Shown piece after piece: positions 26,252 to 38,871 of a stretch of DNA of 64,000 nucleotides. Made by a program: the position numbers and the translations under genes. Under the pieces are notes generated by a model. That model searched no databases, was not told the DNA's origin, and worked only from the letters and a program-made list of their open reading frames with translations. The stretch is from Rhizobium sp. C4 (GTDB taxonomy: Bacteria > Pseudomonadota > Alphaproteobacteria > Rhizobiales > Rhizobiaceae), in NCBI RefSeq assembly GCF_021026315.1, contig NZ_JAJNCX010000003.1, positions 1-64,000 of the forward strand, in the 5' to 3' direction. Positions within the stretch are counted from its first letter, which is position 1; every line of letters starts with the position of its first letter.

Positions 26252-27109
26252 TCAGAAGGCGAAGCCGAGGCCAACCTTCAGCGCCACGGTCGAGGTCCGG
26301 CTGTCGGGCTCGAACGTCGAGTCGATCGGCGAAACGGCCGAACGTCCGTAGTTGAAATTCGTGTAGTCGACGGAGATGTTCGCATGCACGGTGTCGGTGA
26401 TTGCGCGGTCGACAGAGGCGCCCACCATGTAGATCGCCGAATTGCCGAGCTTGTAGGTCTGCGGCGTGATGGCCGCGCCGCCAGCCGTGGCCGTCGTCTT
26501 CATGCTGGCGGAGAAGGTCGAACCGACCAGGCCATTGACGCCCAGCACCCAGCCGGGTGCCGGCGAATATTGTGCCAGCAGGCCTCCACCGACATAGCCG
26601 TGCGAATAGTCCTCGCGATAGCCGCCGGCGCCCGTGATGTCTCTGCGCCACTGGCGCGCGCCGAGACCGAGATAGGGCGTCAGCATCAGGGCGTCATTGA
26701 CTTCAAAGCCTTTACCGATGCGGAAATCCTCGTTGTAGATCTCGGCATTGTCGCGCTGGCGCACGTCGCCATAATTGCCGCCGATGAACGAGCCGACATA
26801 GTCGCTATTGCCCTTGCTCCAGGAGAGGTTGCCATAGAGGTAGAGGTTCGAGAGACCGATATCGGTCATCACCGAGCCGGAGAGCGAAAGCCCGGGCTGC
26901 CAGCCCCGCTCGCTGTCGAGCGGTGTCGAGCCGCTCGATTCCAGATAGTCGAGATAGGAGCCGCTGACATTGAGGCTGACCTGGTTGTTGGCCCTGACAA
27001 TGTCGCTATGCGTCGGACGCAGCGCCAGATCGTCTGCCGCATGTGCGGACGCCACGGCCGCGCCGCAGAACACACCCGCCGTCAAAAGAATTTCAATAAG
27101 CCGTTTCAT
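26252..27109 (-). CDS. Outer-membrane beta-barrel protein
   Basis: 285 residues. A signal peptide ends at SAHA-ADD. The mature chain consists of alternating amphipathic strands and ends in Phe (KVGLGFAF), the usual outer-membrane insertion signal. GYVGGGLLAQYSPAPGW and LGLGARQWRRD resemble barrel strands of small porin-like or autotransporter-translocator domains. No ligand can be assigned. A GC-rich hairpin with matching arms at 26191-26228 lies beyond the stop and may end the transcript. Confidence 0.8.
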   Translation of the reverse strand: MKRLIEILLTAGVFCGAAVASAHAADDLALRPTHSDIVRANNQVSLNVSGSYLDYLESSGSTPLDSERGWQPGLSLSGSVMTDIGLSNLYLYGNLSWSKGNSDYVGSFIGGNYGDVRQRDNAEIYNEDFRIGKGFEVNDALMLTPYLGLGARQWRRDITGAGGYREDYSHGYVGGGLLAQYSPAPGWVLGVNGLVGSTFSASMKTTATAGGAAITPQTYKLGNSAIYMVGASVDRAITDTVHANISVDYTNFNYGRSAVSPIDSTFEPDSRTSTVALKVGLGFAF

Positions 27110-27299
27110 ATGACAACCCCAAGTCGACTCGGCGAACCACCCACCGAAGATGGGGTTCATCGTCGAAGGTTATGGTGAATGAAATCCTAACGGTCCATCG
27201 GTGCCGAAAGATTTAATGTTCCTGTAATGAAAGCGTATTCTTATGGACACGCCCTTGTCTCGTTTGCCGAGAGGCAAGGGGAAGGAAGCCATCCAGCGC

Positions 27300-28166
27300 T
27301 CAATTCAAAATTGAACGCTCAGGTCGAGTTTCTGTAGCCGATCCACATTGGTCTCCATGCGGCCCGACAGGCGCATCCGGACCCCTGAGCCCGCAGGCGG
27401 TACTGATCAGGGCCGGGTAGTCTTCGTTTGCCCCCACGCCACTGCGGGCGAAGGCCACAAGCATGGGCCCTTGCCGTTCCGCCATCTGTCGCGCTGTTTC
27501 TCCGCCATTGTCGAAGACGGTCCAGACCGCTGCCATATGTGGCTCGATCAGGATGGCTGATGTGCAAAACGAGTTTGCCGAGGAGACTTTACTGTCGCAG
27601 ACAATGGAGACCCGCCCCGTTTCAAGCGTCATTTGCCTGAGCTGGTCCGACATCCGCTCTCCGCCCACGGTGAGATGGTTGAACCCGGCAAACTGTCTGT
27701 CGTCGGCGAGATAGAATGTTTTTGGCAAGGCCTGCCGCAGGGGAGCCCAGGGGGCATTGCAAACTGACTTAGCCCATTGGCGCTTCAACAGAGAGCAAAG
27801 CCGGAGTTTGCCCGTTTGGAAGTCGTCCGAGCCATAGCTGCCGATCGTGATCTCCACCCTGTCGAGCGCAGGAGCCGTGTCCGGCCTGCTGGCAAGTACC
27901 CTGAACGTGTCCCGCCGAGTCTTGGCCTCCAGTCGATCCTGCGCCTTGTTCAGCGAGAAGGATGCCGTCACACCGGAAAACTCGCTCAAAGCGACGAATG
28001 GAATTGTCAGCGGAACATCACCCACGATCACATGAGCATCGGACGCCAGAAAATCCAGCTGGTCCTGCGAATAGGATGAGCGTGTCGGCGTCATATACCA
28101 GGTGAAGGCCGCGATGAGCCCGAACCACAAGCATACAACGGCGAGCGTCAAAGAGCGGCGTGTCAT
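27300..28166 (-). CDS. Membrane-anchored protein of unknown function
   Basis: 288 residues with one N-terminal membrane segment (LTLAVVCLWFGLIAAFTWYM). The rest appears periplasmic, with several cysteines (RLCSLL, KSVCNAPW, IVCDSK, SFCTSAI, STACGLRG) that could form disulfides. I see no known domain. No ribosome binding site is obvious before the ATG. It is monocistronic. Confidence 0.6.
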   Translation of the reverse strand: MTRRSLTLAVVCLWFGLIAAFTWYMTPTRSSYSQDQLDFLASDAHVIVGDVPLTIPFVALSEFSGVTASFSLNKAQDRLEAKTRRDTFRVLASRPDTAPALDRVEITIGSYGSDDFQTGKLRLCSLLKRQWAKSVCNAPWAPLRQALPKTFYLADDRQFAGFNHLTVGGERMSDQLRQMTLETGRVSIVCDSKVSSANSFCTSAILIEPHMAAVWTVFDNGGETARQMAERQGPMLVAFARSGVGANEDYPALISTACGLRGPDAPVGPHGDQCGSATETRPERSILN

Positions 28167-28298
28167 GGCGTGACATTAATGCTCAAGGGTTGCGGAAATG
28201 TTATGGCTCGCGCGCCGCTTCGCCGCCGTCATTCCTGCCTTGCGCTCGCATGATAGGGGCGGGTGTCGCATACCCGCCCTGATGGCCGCGCGTTCCGT

Positions 28299-30485
<2,187 letters not shown>

Positions 30486-30546
30486 GTCTGCGTCCTTTCC
30501 CTGTTCGCCCCTTGGGGCGGAAATCAATTCTGAGGGTGGGTGGAAC

Positions 30547-30667
30547 ACCCCCCTCTGCCCTGCCGGGCATCTCCCCCTCAAGGGGGGAGATTGGAATGTT
30601 GCGAGCGCCGCACCTTCACTCTCTCCCCTTGGGGGAGAGATGTCGGCGCAGCCGACAGAGAGGGGTT
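30547..30667 (+). repeat. Palindromic repeat, family C, copy 2
   Basis: Starts CCCCCCTCTGCCCTGCCGGG, continues through CTCCCCCTCAAGGGGGGAG (30571-30590), a short spacer, and ends with CTCTCCCCTTGGGGGAGAG, GTCGGCGCAGCCGAC and AGAGAGGGG. It fills the gap between the DUF559 gene and scpA together with copy 1. Confidence 0.85.
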
Positions 30668-30676
30668 CGTCACCCT

Positions 30677-31051
30677 CTACACATCGTTTCCCTGTTCACG
30701 AATGACTGCGAGAATGTGATCGCAGACACCGTTCAAATCTTTCATCACGTCGTCATTCCAGAAACGAACGACAGTCCACCCGATTTCCTTCAGTCGTCGC
30801 GTTCGCACCAAGTCCGCATCCGGCACGTCGCCCATCGCATGTTGCGAGCCATCCAGCTCGACAATCAGCTTGTGTTCGGCACAGGCAAAGTCGGCAATGT
30901 AGCCGGCGATCGGCAATTGCCTCCGAAACTTCAGGCCCATCAGCCGATGCGCCCTGAGTTGCCCCCAAAGCCGCGCCTCGGCTTCGGTCATGTCACGCCG
31001 AAGCCTCTTGGCGTTTGCTCTCAGCTTCGGCGAGATTGTGCGACTTGGCAC
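30677..31051 (-). CDS. DUF559 (Vsr-like) endonuclease domain protein
   Basis: 124 residues of the DUF559 family, related in fold to Vsr and other PD-(D/E)XK nucleases. The core reads [20 protein letters not shown], then [11 protein letters not shown] and [17 protein letters not shown]. The D...E-x-D pattern supports a metal-dependent nuclease fold; no substrate is known. The start is GTG at 31051. It is enclosed on both sides by family C repeats between pccA and scpA, which suggests an inserted cassette. Confidence 0.88.
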   Translation of the reverse strand: MPSRTISPKLRANAKRLRRDMTEAEARLWGQLRAHRLMGLKFRRQLPIAGYIADFACAEHKLIVELDGSQHAMGDVPDADLVRTRRLKEIGWTVVRFWNDDVMKDLNGVCDHILAVIREQGNDV

Positions 31052-31054
31052 CGT

Positions 31055-31102
31055 ACCCCCCTCTGTCGGCTACGCCGACATCTCCCCCTCAAGGGGGGAG
31101 AG
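31055..31102 (+). repeat. Palindromic repeat, family C, copy 3
   Basis: CCCCCCTCTGTCGGCTACGC, completing the dyad GTCGGCTACGCCGAC, followed by ATCTCCCCCTCAAGGGGGGAG. It occupies the gap between pccA and the DUF559 start. Confidence 0.85.
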
Positions 31103-31107
31103 TGACA

Positions 31108-33111
<2,004 letters not shown>

Positions 33112-33116
33112 CGGGA

Positions 33117-33494
33117 TCACACCTCAAGGTCGTCTTGAAACGACTGCGGGAAATTCGCCCGCGCGACGTTCAGGTTTATTTTTAAGAGCGCGGTATAGGA
33201 TTCCGGATCGAACGGGTGCTCGGCCGGCACGATCTCGCGCTTGAACAGGCGCGAAATCCGGCCGGCATCGAGATTGCCGCGCTCGAAGGGCTCTGCCCCG
33301 AAATGGTGCCAGAGCGCATGGAGAAAGGCGGCGTCGGCCAAAGGCTCCGTCTTGTCGGCCGTCATCGGGCGCGGCTTTTCAAAGAGCTTGGTGACACCGC
33401 GCGGATTGGCGCGGCGGATGGTGAATTGCCAGCCGGTTCCCGTCAGGCCTGACGGGAAACCGCGATGCTTTGTCATTTCAGGAAGCTTGCCCAT
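33117..33494 (-). CDS. Conserved small protein of the pcc cluster, unknown
   Basis: 125 residues, mostly soluble and charged, with no membrane segment. FTIRRANPRGVTKLFEKPRP and FLHALWHHFGAEPFERGNLDAG are distinctive stretches. It is packed between the GST gene (five bases) and pccA (five bases), so it belongs to that operon. I recall unnamed proteins of this kind next to pccA in rhizobia but cannot assign a function. An ATG six codons in is an alternative start. Confidence 0.7.
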   Translation of the reverse strand: MGKLPEMTKHRGFPSGLTGTGWQFTIRRANPRGVTKLFEKPRPMTADKTEPLADAAFLHALWHHFGAEPFERGNLDAGRISRLFKREIVPAEHPFDPESYTALLKINLNVARANFPQSFQDDLEV

Positions 33495-33499
33495 GATTA

Positions 33500-34414
33500 T
33501 TAAGCCTTCCCGATCTTGTCTTGCGTCTTCAGCTCGAAGTCCGAGGCGTCGTGGCGCTCGTGAAGCTGCTTCGACGGCTCGCCGAAGGCCCGGTTGACCA
33601 TCGAGCCGCGATCAACGGCGGGGCGGGCGAAGAGCTGCTTGCGCCAGCGCTGGACATGTTCGTATTCGTCCACCGACAGGAAATCGCCGGCATCGCTATA
33701 GGCGGCCTTGGCGGCGAGACGGCCATACCAGGGCAGGATCGCCATGTCGGCGATGGAGTATTCGTCGCCGGCAATGAATTCATGGTTGGCGAGCTGACGG
33801 TTCAGCACATCGAGCTGGCGCTTCACCTCCATGGCATAGCGGTCGATGGCATACTGGATCTTGATCGGCGCATATTCGTAGAAATGGCCGAAACCACCGC
33901 CGAGGAAGGGCGCGGAACCCATCTGCCAGAACAGCCAGTTCATCACTTCGGCGCGCTTGCGCGCATCCTTCGGCAGGAAGGCACCGAACTTGTCGGCCAG
34001 ATAGGTCATCATCGAGGCGGACTCGAAAAGCCGGATCGGCGCGCCGCCGTCAACGGGCGCATGGTCCATCATCGCCGGGATCTTGGAATTCGGGTTCACT
34101 TCGACGAAGCCGGACCCGAACTGGTCGCCATCGTTGATCCTGATCAGCCAGGCATCGTATTCTGCGCCGCTGTGCCCTGCGGCCAGCAGCTCTTCCAAGA
34201 GGATTGTCACCTTGACGCCATTCGGCGTGCCGAGCGAATAAAGCTGGATCGGATGCTTGCCGACCGGCAGAACCTTCTCATGCGTCGGCCCGGCAATCGG
34301 CCTGTTGATGCTGGCAAACGCGCCGCCATTGCCCTTCTCCCAGGTCCAGACCTTGGGCGGCTGGTAGCCGGCGGGAAAGTTCTTCTCGGGCGGAAATTTG
34401 GTTTCGTCGGTCAT
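33500..34414 (-). CDS. yghU: Glutathione S-transferase, YghU/Nu class
   Basis: 304 residues. Thioredoxin-fold N-terminal domain with LYSLGTPNGVKVTILLEELL; the TPNG motif and the extended N-terminus are typical of YghU, which reduces peroxides and disulfides with two bound glutathiones. The C-terminal helical domain includes FIAGDEYSIADMAILPWYG. It stands between pccB and pccA on the same strand. A metabolic link to propionate is not evident; it may protect the pathway from organic peroxides. Confidence 0.92.
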   Translation of the reverse strand: MTDETKFPPEKNFPAGYQPPKVWTWEKGNGGAFASINRPIAGPTHEKVLPVGKHPIQLYSLGTPNGVKVTILLEELLAAGHSGAEYDAWLIRINDGDQFGSGFVEVNPNSKIPAMMDHAPVDGGAPIRLFESASMMTYLADKFGAFLPKDARKRAEVMNWLFWQMGSAPFLGGGFGHFYEYAPIKIQYAIDRYAMEVKRQLDVLNRQLANHEFIAGDEYSIADMAILPWYGRLAAKAAYSDAGDFLSVDEYEHVQRWRKQLFARPAVDRGSMVNRAFGEPSKQLHERHDASDFELKTQDKIGKA

Positions 34415-34491
34415 GGCATCATTCCTTTTAACGGGGATTCGTCCCTGCAAAGTTAGGGGCTGGCACCTGAAATAGCAGCCCCTGCCTTTCG

Positions 34492-36024
34492 TTAAAGCGG
34501 AATATTGTCGTGCTTCCTCTTCGGCTGCTGCACGTCCTTCGTCTTCAGCATTTCAAATGCCCTAATCACGCGGCGCCGGGTCGAATGCGGCATGATGACC
34601 TCGTCGATGAAGCCGCGTTCTGCTGCCTTGAAGGGGTTGGCGAAGTTGTCTTCGTATTCCTTCGTGCGGGCGGCGATCTTGTCCGGGTCGCCCAGTTCCG
34701 AGCGATAGAGGATTTCGGTCGCGCCCTTGGCGCCCATGACGGCGATCTGGGCGGTTGGCCAGGCATAGTTGACGTCGGCGCGGATATGCTTGGACGACAT
34801 CACGTCATAGGCCCCGCCATAGGCCTTACGGGTGATGACCGTGACTTTCGGCACGGTGGCTTCGGCATAGGCAAAGAGCAGTTTCGCGCCATGCTTGATG
34901 ATGCCGCCATATTCCTGGGCCGTGCCGGGCAGGAAGCCTGGAACGTCGACCAGCGTCAGGATCGGAATGTTGAACGCGTCGCAGAAGCGGACGAAACGGC
35001 CGGCCTTCTTGGCGCTGTCGATATCGAGGCAGCCGGCCAGAACCATGGGTTGGTTGGCGACGATGCCGACGGTCGAGCCATTGAGACGGACAAAGCCGCA
35101 GAGAATATTCTTGGCGTGATCCTTCTGCACCTCGAAGAAATCGGCCTCGTCGGCAATCCGAGCGATGACCTCGTGCATGTCATAGGGCTTGTTCGGATTG
35201 TCCGGAATGATCGTGTCGAGCGCCATTTCAAGGCGGTCCGGCTTGTCGGCGGTCGGCAGAACCGGCGGCTTTTCGCGGCTCGACAGCGGCAGGAAATCGA
35301 ACATGCGGCGGATTTCGATCAGCGCCTCGACATCGTTTTCAAACGCGCCATCGGCAACGGAGGATTTCTTCGTATGCGTCGAGGCACCGCCGAGCTCTTC
35401 GGCCGAGACGATTTCGTTGGTGACGGTTTTCACCACATCCGGGCCGGTCACGAACATGTAGGACGTATCCTTGACCATATAAATGAAGTCGGTCATCGCC
35501 GGGGAATAGACCGCGCCGCCGGCGCAGGGGCCCATGATGACGGAAATCTGCGGGATGACGCCGGAGGCCTGCACATTGCGCCAGAACACTTCCGCATAGC
35601 CGCCGAGCGAGGCGACGCCTTCCTGAATGCGCGCGCCGCCTGAATCGTTCAGGCCGATGACCGGCGCGCCGTTCTGCACGGCCAGATCCATGATCTTGCA
35701 GATCTTTTCGGCATGCGTTTCGGAGAGCGAGCCGCCGAAGACGGTGAAATCCTGGGAGAAAACGTAAGTTGGGCGGCCGTTGATCGTGCCCCAGCCGGTG
35801 ATGACGCCATCGCCGGGGAAGGTCTGCTCCGCCATGCCGAAATCGGTGCAGCGATGCGCCTTGTACATGTCGTATTCTTCGAAGGAGCCTTCGTCGAGCA
35901 GCACATCAATGCGCTCGCGCGCCGTCAGCTTGCCCTTGCCATGCTGCGCATCGATCCGCTTCTGGCCGCCGCCAAGCCGGGCTTCCGCACGCCGCGCCTC
36001 GAGCTTTTCAAGGATGTCCTGCAT
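34492..36024 (-). CDS. pccB: Propionyl-CoA carboxylase beta (carboxyltransferase) subunit
   Basis: 510 residues, normal length. Two crotonase-fold halves carry the acyl-CoA and biotin pockets; [14 protein letters not shown] and the [12 protein letters not shown] oxyanion loop are clear. It transfers carboxyl from biotin on PccA to propionyl-CoA. First gene of the minus-strand cluster and divergent from pccR. A family B repeat sits between them. Confidence 0.96.
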   Translation of the reverse strand: MQDILEKLEARRAEARLGGGQKRIDAQHGKGKLTARERIDVLLDEGSFEEYDMYKAHRCTDFGMAEQTFPGDGVITGWGTINGRPTYVFSQDFTVFGGSLSETHAEKICKIMDLAVQNGAPVIGLNDSGGARIQEGVASLGGYAEVFWRNVQASGVIPQISVIMGPCAGGAVYSPAMTDFIYMVKDTSYMFVTGPDVVKTVTNEIVSAEELGGASTHTKKSSVADGAFENDVEALIEIRRMFDFLPLSSREKPPVLPTADKPDRLEMALDTIIPDNPNKPYDMHEVIARIADEADFFEVQKDHAKNILCGFVRLNGSTVGIVANQPMVLAGCLDIDSAKKAGRFVRFCDAFNIPILTLVDVPGFLPGTAQEYGGIIKHGAKLLFAYAEATVPKVTVITRKAYGGAYDVMSSKHIRADVNYAWPTAQIAVMGAKGATEILYRSELGDPDKIAARTKEYEDNFANPFKAAERGFIDEVIMPHSTRRRVIRAFEMLKTKDVQQPKRKHDNIPL

Positions 36025-36051
36025 GGCTGTTCTCGCTCCCTGTTCTCTCCG

Positions 36052-36180
36052 CCGTCATCCCGGCCTTGAGCCGGGATCCAGCCAGCCGGCGTCTGCGGGC
36101 TGAAAAGATGCATTGAGCAGGAGCCCTTTCGCGCGATGGACATCGCGCGGCTGGATGCCGGATCAAGTCCGGCATGACGG
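36052..36180 (-). repeat. Palindromic repeat, family B, copy 2
   Basis: 129 bases. The reverse complement begins CCGTCATGCCGGACTTGATC and follows 20902-21046 through the CGCGCGATG/CATCGCGCG dyad and the CCCGCAGACGC stem. It lies 28 bases upstream of the pccB start, in the pccB-pccR divergent region. Confidence 0.9.
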
Positions 36181-36302
36181 AGTGGACGGGGCGCACCCGC
36201 ACAACTCCTCCCCTCCCGCATTCCCTTATTGCTAGCGGTAAATTACTCCTATCGGAAGGATTGAAAAGGTGGCGTTGTGAAAGTATCAAATTAAAAATCT
36301 GA

Positions 36303-36320
36303 AAATTGCGAAATTGCGAA
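36303..36320. promoter_or_regulatory. Direct repeat ATTGCGAA, candidate PccR site
   Basis: AAATTGCGAAATTGCGAA just before the pccR start contains two tandem ATTGCGAA units (36305-36312 and 36313-36320, allowing one base). PccR of Rhodobacter is known to use TTTGCAAA-like repeats near pccB; the resemblance (TTCGCAA on the other strand) suggests the same here. Inference only. Confidence 0.4.
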
Positions 36321-36322
36321 CC

Positions 36323-37729
36323 ATGCGTGCTCAAAAACTCTTCATCGGCCGGAAACTGCGCGATATCCGCCAGGAAGCGGGGCTGACCCAGGCGGGCTTT
36401 GCCGGCAAGCTCGGCATTTCGGTGAGTTACCTGTCGCAGCTGGAAACGAACCAGCGGCATGTGACCGCGCCGGTGCTGCTGGCGCTCGCCTCGCAATTCG
36501 CGCTGGATATCGCCAGTCTCTCGCAGGATGACAGCGACCGGCTGATTGCCGATCTCGGCGAGGCCTTTGCCGATCCGTTGTTTTCCGGCGCCCAGCCCTC
36601 GGTGCAGGACCTGAAACTCGTCATCCAGAGCGCACCGGATGTGGCGCATGCCTTTCTCTCCATGCATCGCGCGCTGCGTCGCGCGGGCGAGCAATTGGCG
36701 GAACTGGACGACACGATTGCGCGCGCCGCTGCCACCGAGCCGACGCCCTACGAAGAGGTGCGCGACTTCTTCCACTATATCGACAACTATATCCACGAAC
36801 TGGACGTCGCCGCCGAGAAGCTTGCGAGCGGCATGGGCGAAAGCCCGCGCAACCGCGTGCGCCAGATGGCCGATACGATCGAGAAGAAGCATCGCGTCCG
36901 CGTCGTCATGAGCGGGGATGGAACGGCGGTGCGCCGCTACGATCCCATCGGTCGCGTGCTGACGCTGAACCCGCGCGCCGACAATGCGACGAACGCGTTC
37001 CAGATTGCCCACCAGATCGCGCTGATCGAGCACCAGAAGATCATCGATGCGATCATCGCCAAGGCGGAATTCCGCTCAAGCGACGCCGGCGCGATCTGTC
37101 GCATCGGTCTTGCCAATTATTTCGCCGGCGCAGTCATGCTGCCCTATGGGGCGTTTGCGGCGGCGGCGAAGGAATTGCGCTACGATCTCGAACTGCTCTG
37201 CGACCGCTTCGGCGCGAGCCTTGAGCAGGTCTGCCATCGGCTCTCCACGCTGCAGCGGCCGGGGGCCAAGGGCGTGCCCTTCTTCTTCGCCCGTGTGGAT
37301 CAGGCTGGCACGATTACCAAGCGCCACAGCGCCACGCGGCTGCAATTTGCCCGCTTCGGCTCCGCCTGCCCCTTGTGGAATGTCCACCGCGCCTTCGAGA
37401 CGCCCGACCGCATCATCCGCCAATTGGCCGAAACGCCGGATGGCGCGCGCTATCTCTGCCTCGCCATGACCGTCTCCAAACGCTCCGGCGGCTTCCGCGC
37501 GCCGGTGCAGCGCCACGCTTTGGCGCTCGGTTGCCAGATCGAATATGCCGGCGAACTCGTCTATGCCGACGATCTCGACATCGCCCGCGCCGAGGCCTTC
37601 GAGCCCATCGGCATTTCCTGCCGCATCTGCGAACGCCGCGACTGCCACCAGCGGGCGGTCCCGCCGCTCAAGCGCAAGCTGATCATCGAGCCGCACGAGC
37701 GCGGGTTCATTCCCTATGATTTTTTGTGA
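36323..37729 (+). CDS. pccR: Short-chain acyl-CoA regulator PccR (XRE, ScfR/RamB type)
   Basis: 468 residues. The N-terminal helix-turn-helix (about 8-62, LRDIRQEAGLTQAGFAGKLG) is followed by an IrrE/ImmA-like DUF955 segment and the C-terminal DUF2083 domain with a cysteine cluster (CRICERRDCHQR). This is the RamB/PccR group, which controls propionate, acetate or glyoxylate genes in response to acyl-CoA. Divergence from pccB points to propionate control. The ATG at 36323 is preferred; a TTG three codons earlier is also open. Confidence 0.92.
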   Translation: MRAQKLFIGRKLRDIRQEAGLTQAGFAGKLGISVSYLSQLETNQRHVTAPVLLALASQFALDIASLSQDDSDRLIADLGEAFADPLFSGAQPSVQDLKLVIQSAPDVAHAFLSMHRALRRAGEQLAELDDTIARAAATEPTPYEEVRDFFHYIDNYIHELDVAAEKLASGMGESPRNRVRQMADTIEKKHRVRVVMSGDGTAVRRYDPIGRVLTLNPRADNATNAFQIAHQIALIEHQKIIDAIIAKAEFRSSDAGAICRIGLANYFAGAVMLPYGAFAAAAKELRYDLELLCDRFGASLEQVCHRLSTLQRPGAKGVPFFFARVDQAGTITKRHSATRLQFARFGSACPLWNVHRAFETPDRIIRQLAETPDGARYLCLAMTVSKRSGGFRAPVQRHALALGCQIEYAGELVYADDLDIARAEAFEPIGISCRICERRDCHQRAVPPLKRKLIIEPHERGFIPYDFL

Positions 37730-37914
37730 GGCGCGTCCTCTCCAAACGGGGATGGGGTAGGCCCAGGGATGGCGGAGCGCGTGGCACAACGGCGCGGCAC
37801 CTCCTTTGCCTATCGGGGCTGCGCCAAGGGTGCCTCAAGACGTCACGACGGAAAAATTTCATCCCACAATTTCCCCACTCTTTGCTCTCCGCTTATCCTG
37901 TGGCTCTCCCGGCA
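37730..37914. other. Gap after pccR, no gene recognised
   Basis: Several overlapping open frames exist on both strands but none has a ribosome binding site, domain, or consistent codon use. No repeat copy is recognised in this part. Confidence 0.4.
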
Positions 37915-38197
37915 CCGGATGGACCAGCGACGACTGGTTCAGGCGGGAGGAGAGCCTGGTGGCGTCCCTCGTAACGTGCGGAGGATGTCATCAGGGGACG
38001 CGGGCGGCATTGAGACAAAAACCTCAATGAAACGTTTCCCCCGATGGGCCGCGAATGGCTCGGCGGCTTGGCTGCGCCAAAGAACCCGTCTGCCTCCGCA
38101 GACGGCTTAGCGAGGCGGCCCGCGTTTGAGGATCAGGGTCGGATGAGGCCCTGCCTTGCAGATCTCGACGGGTCGCGCTGGCGCTCCGCCGTTTTTA
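37915..38197 (+). other. Hairpin-rich segment, possible structured RNA gene
   Basis: Consecutive strong stem-loops occur on the plus strand: ACCAG/CTGGT (37923-37938), CAGGC/GCCTG (37940-37958), GCGTCCC/GGGACGC (37962-38001), CATTGAG/CTCAATG (38008-38029) and CCGTCTGC-CTCC-GCAGACGG (38086-38105). The segment ends with GGCG-CTC-CGCC and GTTTTTA (38180-38197), which looks like a terminator. It does not contain the conserved cores of RNase P RNA, tmRNA, 6S-like or cobalamin riboswitch RNAs that I looked for. Small open frames cross it but look accidental. Confidence 0.35.
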
Positions 38198-38331
38198 TAC
38201 CAATCAATCAGGGCGGCGCGTCAGCGTGGCTCTCCGGAAGTTTGCGCCCAAAGATAGGGGCAAGAGCGATAGACCGGAGTGGAACTCGGGAGAGGTTTTT
38301 TCCGGGGATTTCGGCGTGCCCACCCGTGGGA

Positions 38332-38456
38332 CCTCACCCTGAGGCGCCTGCGCAAAGCGCAGGCCTCGAAGGGTCCTGTGCCACACACTCAAGGGTCTTC
38401 CGTGCCACAAGCGGATCCTTCGAGGCCGCCCTGCGGGCGGCACCTCAGGATGAGGG
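38332..38456 (+). repeat. Palindromic repeat, family D, copy 1
   Basis: About 125 bases from CCTCACCCTGAGGCGCCTGC to CACCTCAGGATGAGGG. It contains GCCTGCGCAAAGCGCAGGC, a perfect hairpin, and GCCGCCCTGCGGGCGGC. Repeated in direct orientation at 38654-38775. Confidence 0.88.
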
Positions 38457-38479
38457 TGGAGCAAGCGGCACGACGCCAA

Positions 38480-38633
38480 TCTCCCCCCTTGCGGGGGAGA
38501 TGTCAGCGAAGCTGACAGAGGGGGGGGTGTGGCGAGGCAGGACGATCAATGAAAGCGGAATATGAAGAACGGTTAGGCACCCCCCCCCCCCCCCTCTGCC
38601 CTGCCGGGCATCTCCCCCGCAAGGGGGGAGATC
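38480..38633 (+). repeat. Palindromic repeat, family C, copy 4, with a 15-base C run
   Basis: From TCTCCCCCCTTGCGGGGGAG through GTCAGCGAAGCTGAC and AGAGGGGGG, a spacer, then CTCTGCCCTGCCGGGC and CTCCCCCGCAAGGGGGGAG. An uninterrupted C tract spans 38580-38594. The copy is framed by the two family D copies. Confidence 0.88.
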
Positions 38634-38653
38634 GGCTAGAGGCACCGTCTCAA

Positions 38654-38775
38654 CCTCACCCTGAGGCGCCTGCGCAAAGCGCAGGCCTCGAAGGGTCCCA
38701 GCCACACACTCAAGGGCCCCGTGCCACAAGCGCATCCTTCGGGGCCACCCTCCGGGCAGCACCTCAGGAGGAGGG
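38654..38775 (+). repeat. Palindromic repeat, family D, copy 2
   Basis: Same start (CCTCACCCTGAGGCGCCTGC) and hairpin as copy 1, then diverging in the middle and ending CACCTCAGGAGGAGGG. The D-C-D order suggests insertion of one element into another or stepwise accretion. Confidence 0.85.
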
Positions 38776-38871
38776 GGAGGGCGAGGGGCGCATCCCCAGG
38801 TTCACCCCCTTGAAAACGTTGTCGACAAAAAATATACAGAAGCTTCATCGGAATTTCACAAGCAGGCAGTC

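Noticed and set aside
36314-36322. TTG start for pccR
   Set aside because: Possible but adds only three residues and has no better ribosome binding site than the ATG.
37915-38197. RNase P RNA, tmRNA or cobalamin riboswitch
   Set aside because: The conserved cores of these RNAs (for example GAGGAAAGTCC of RNase P) are absent on both strands.
38044-38565. 173-codon frame in the repeat-rich gap
   Set aside because: Runs through hairpins and two repeat families; no ribosome binding site or domain.
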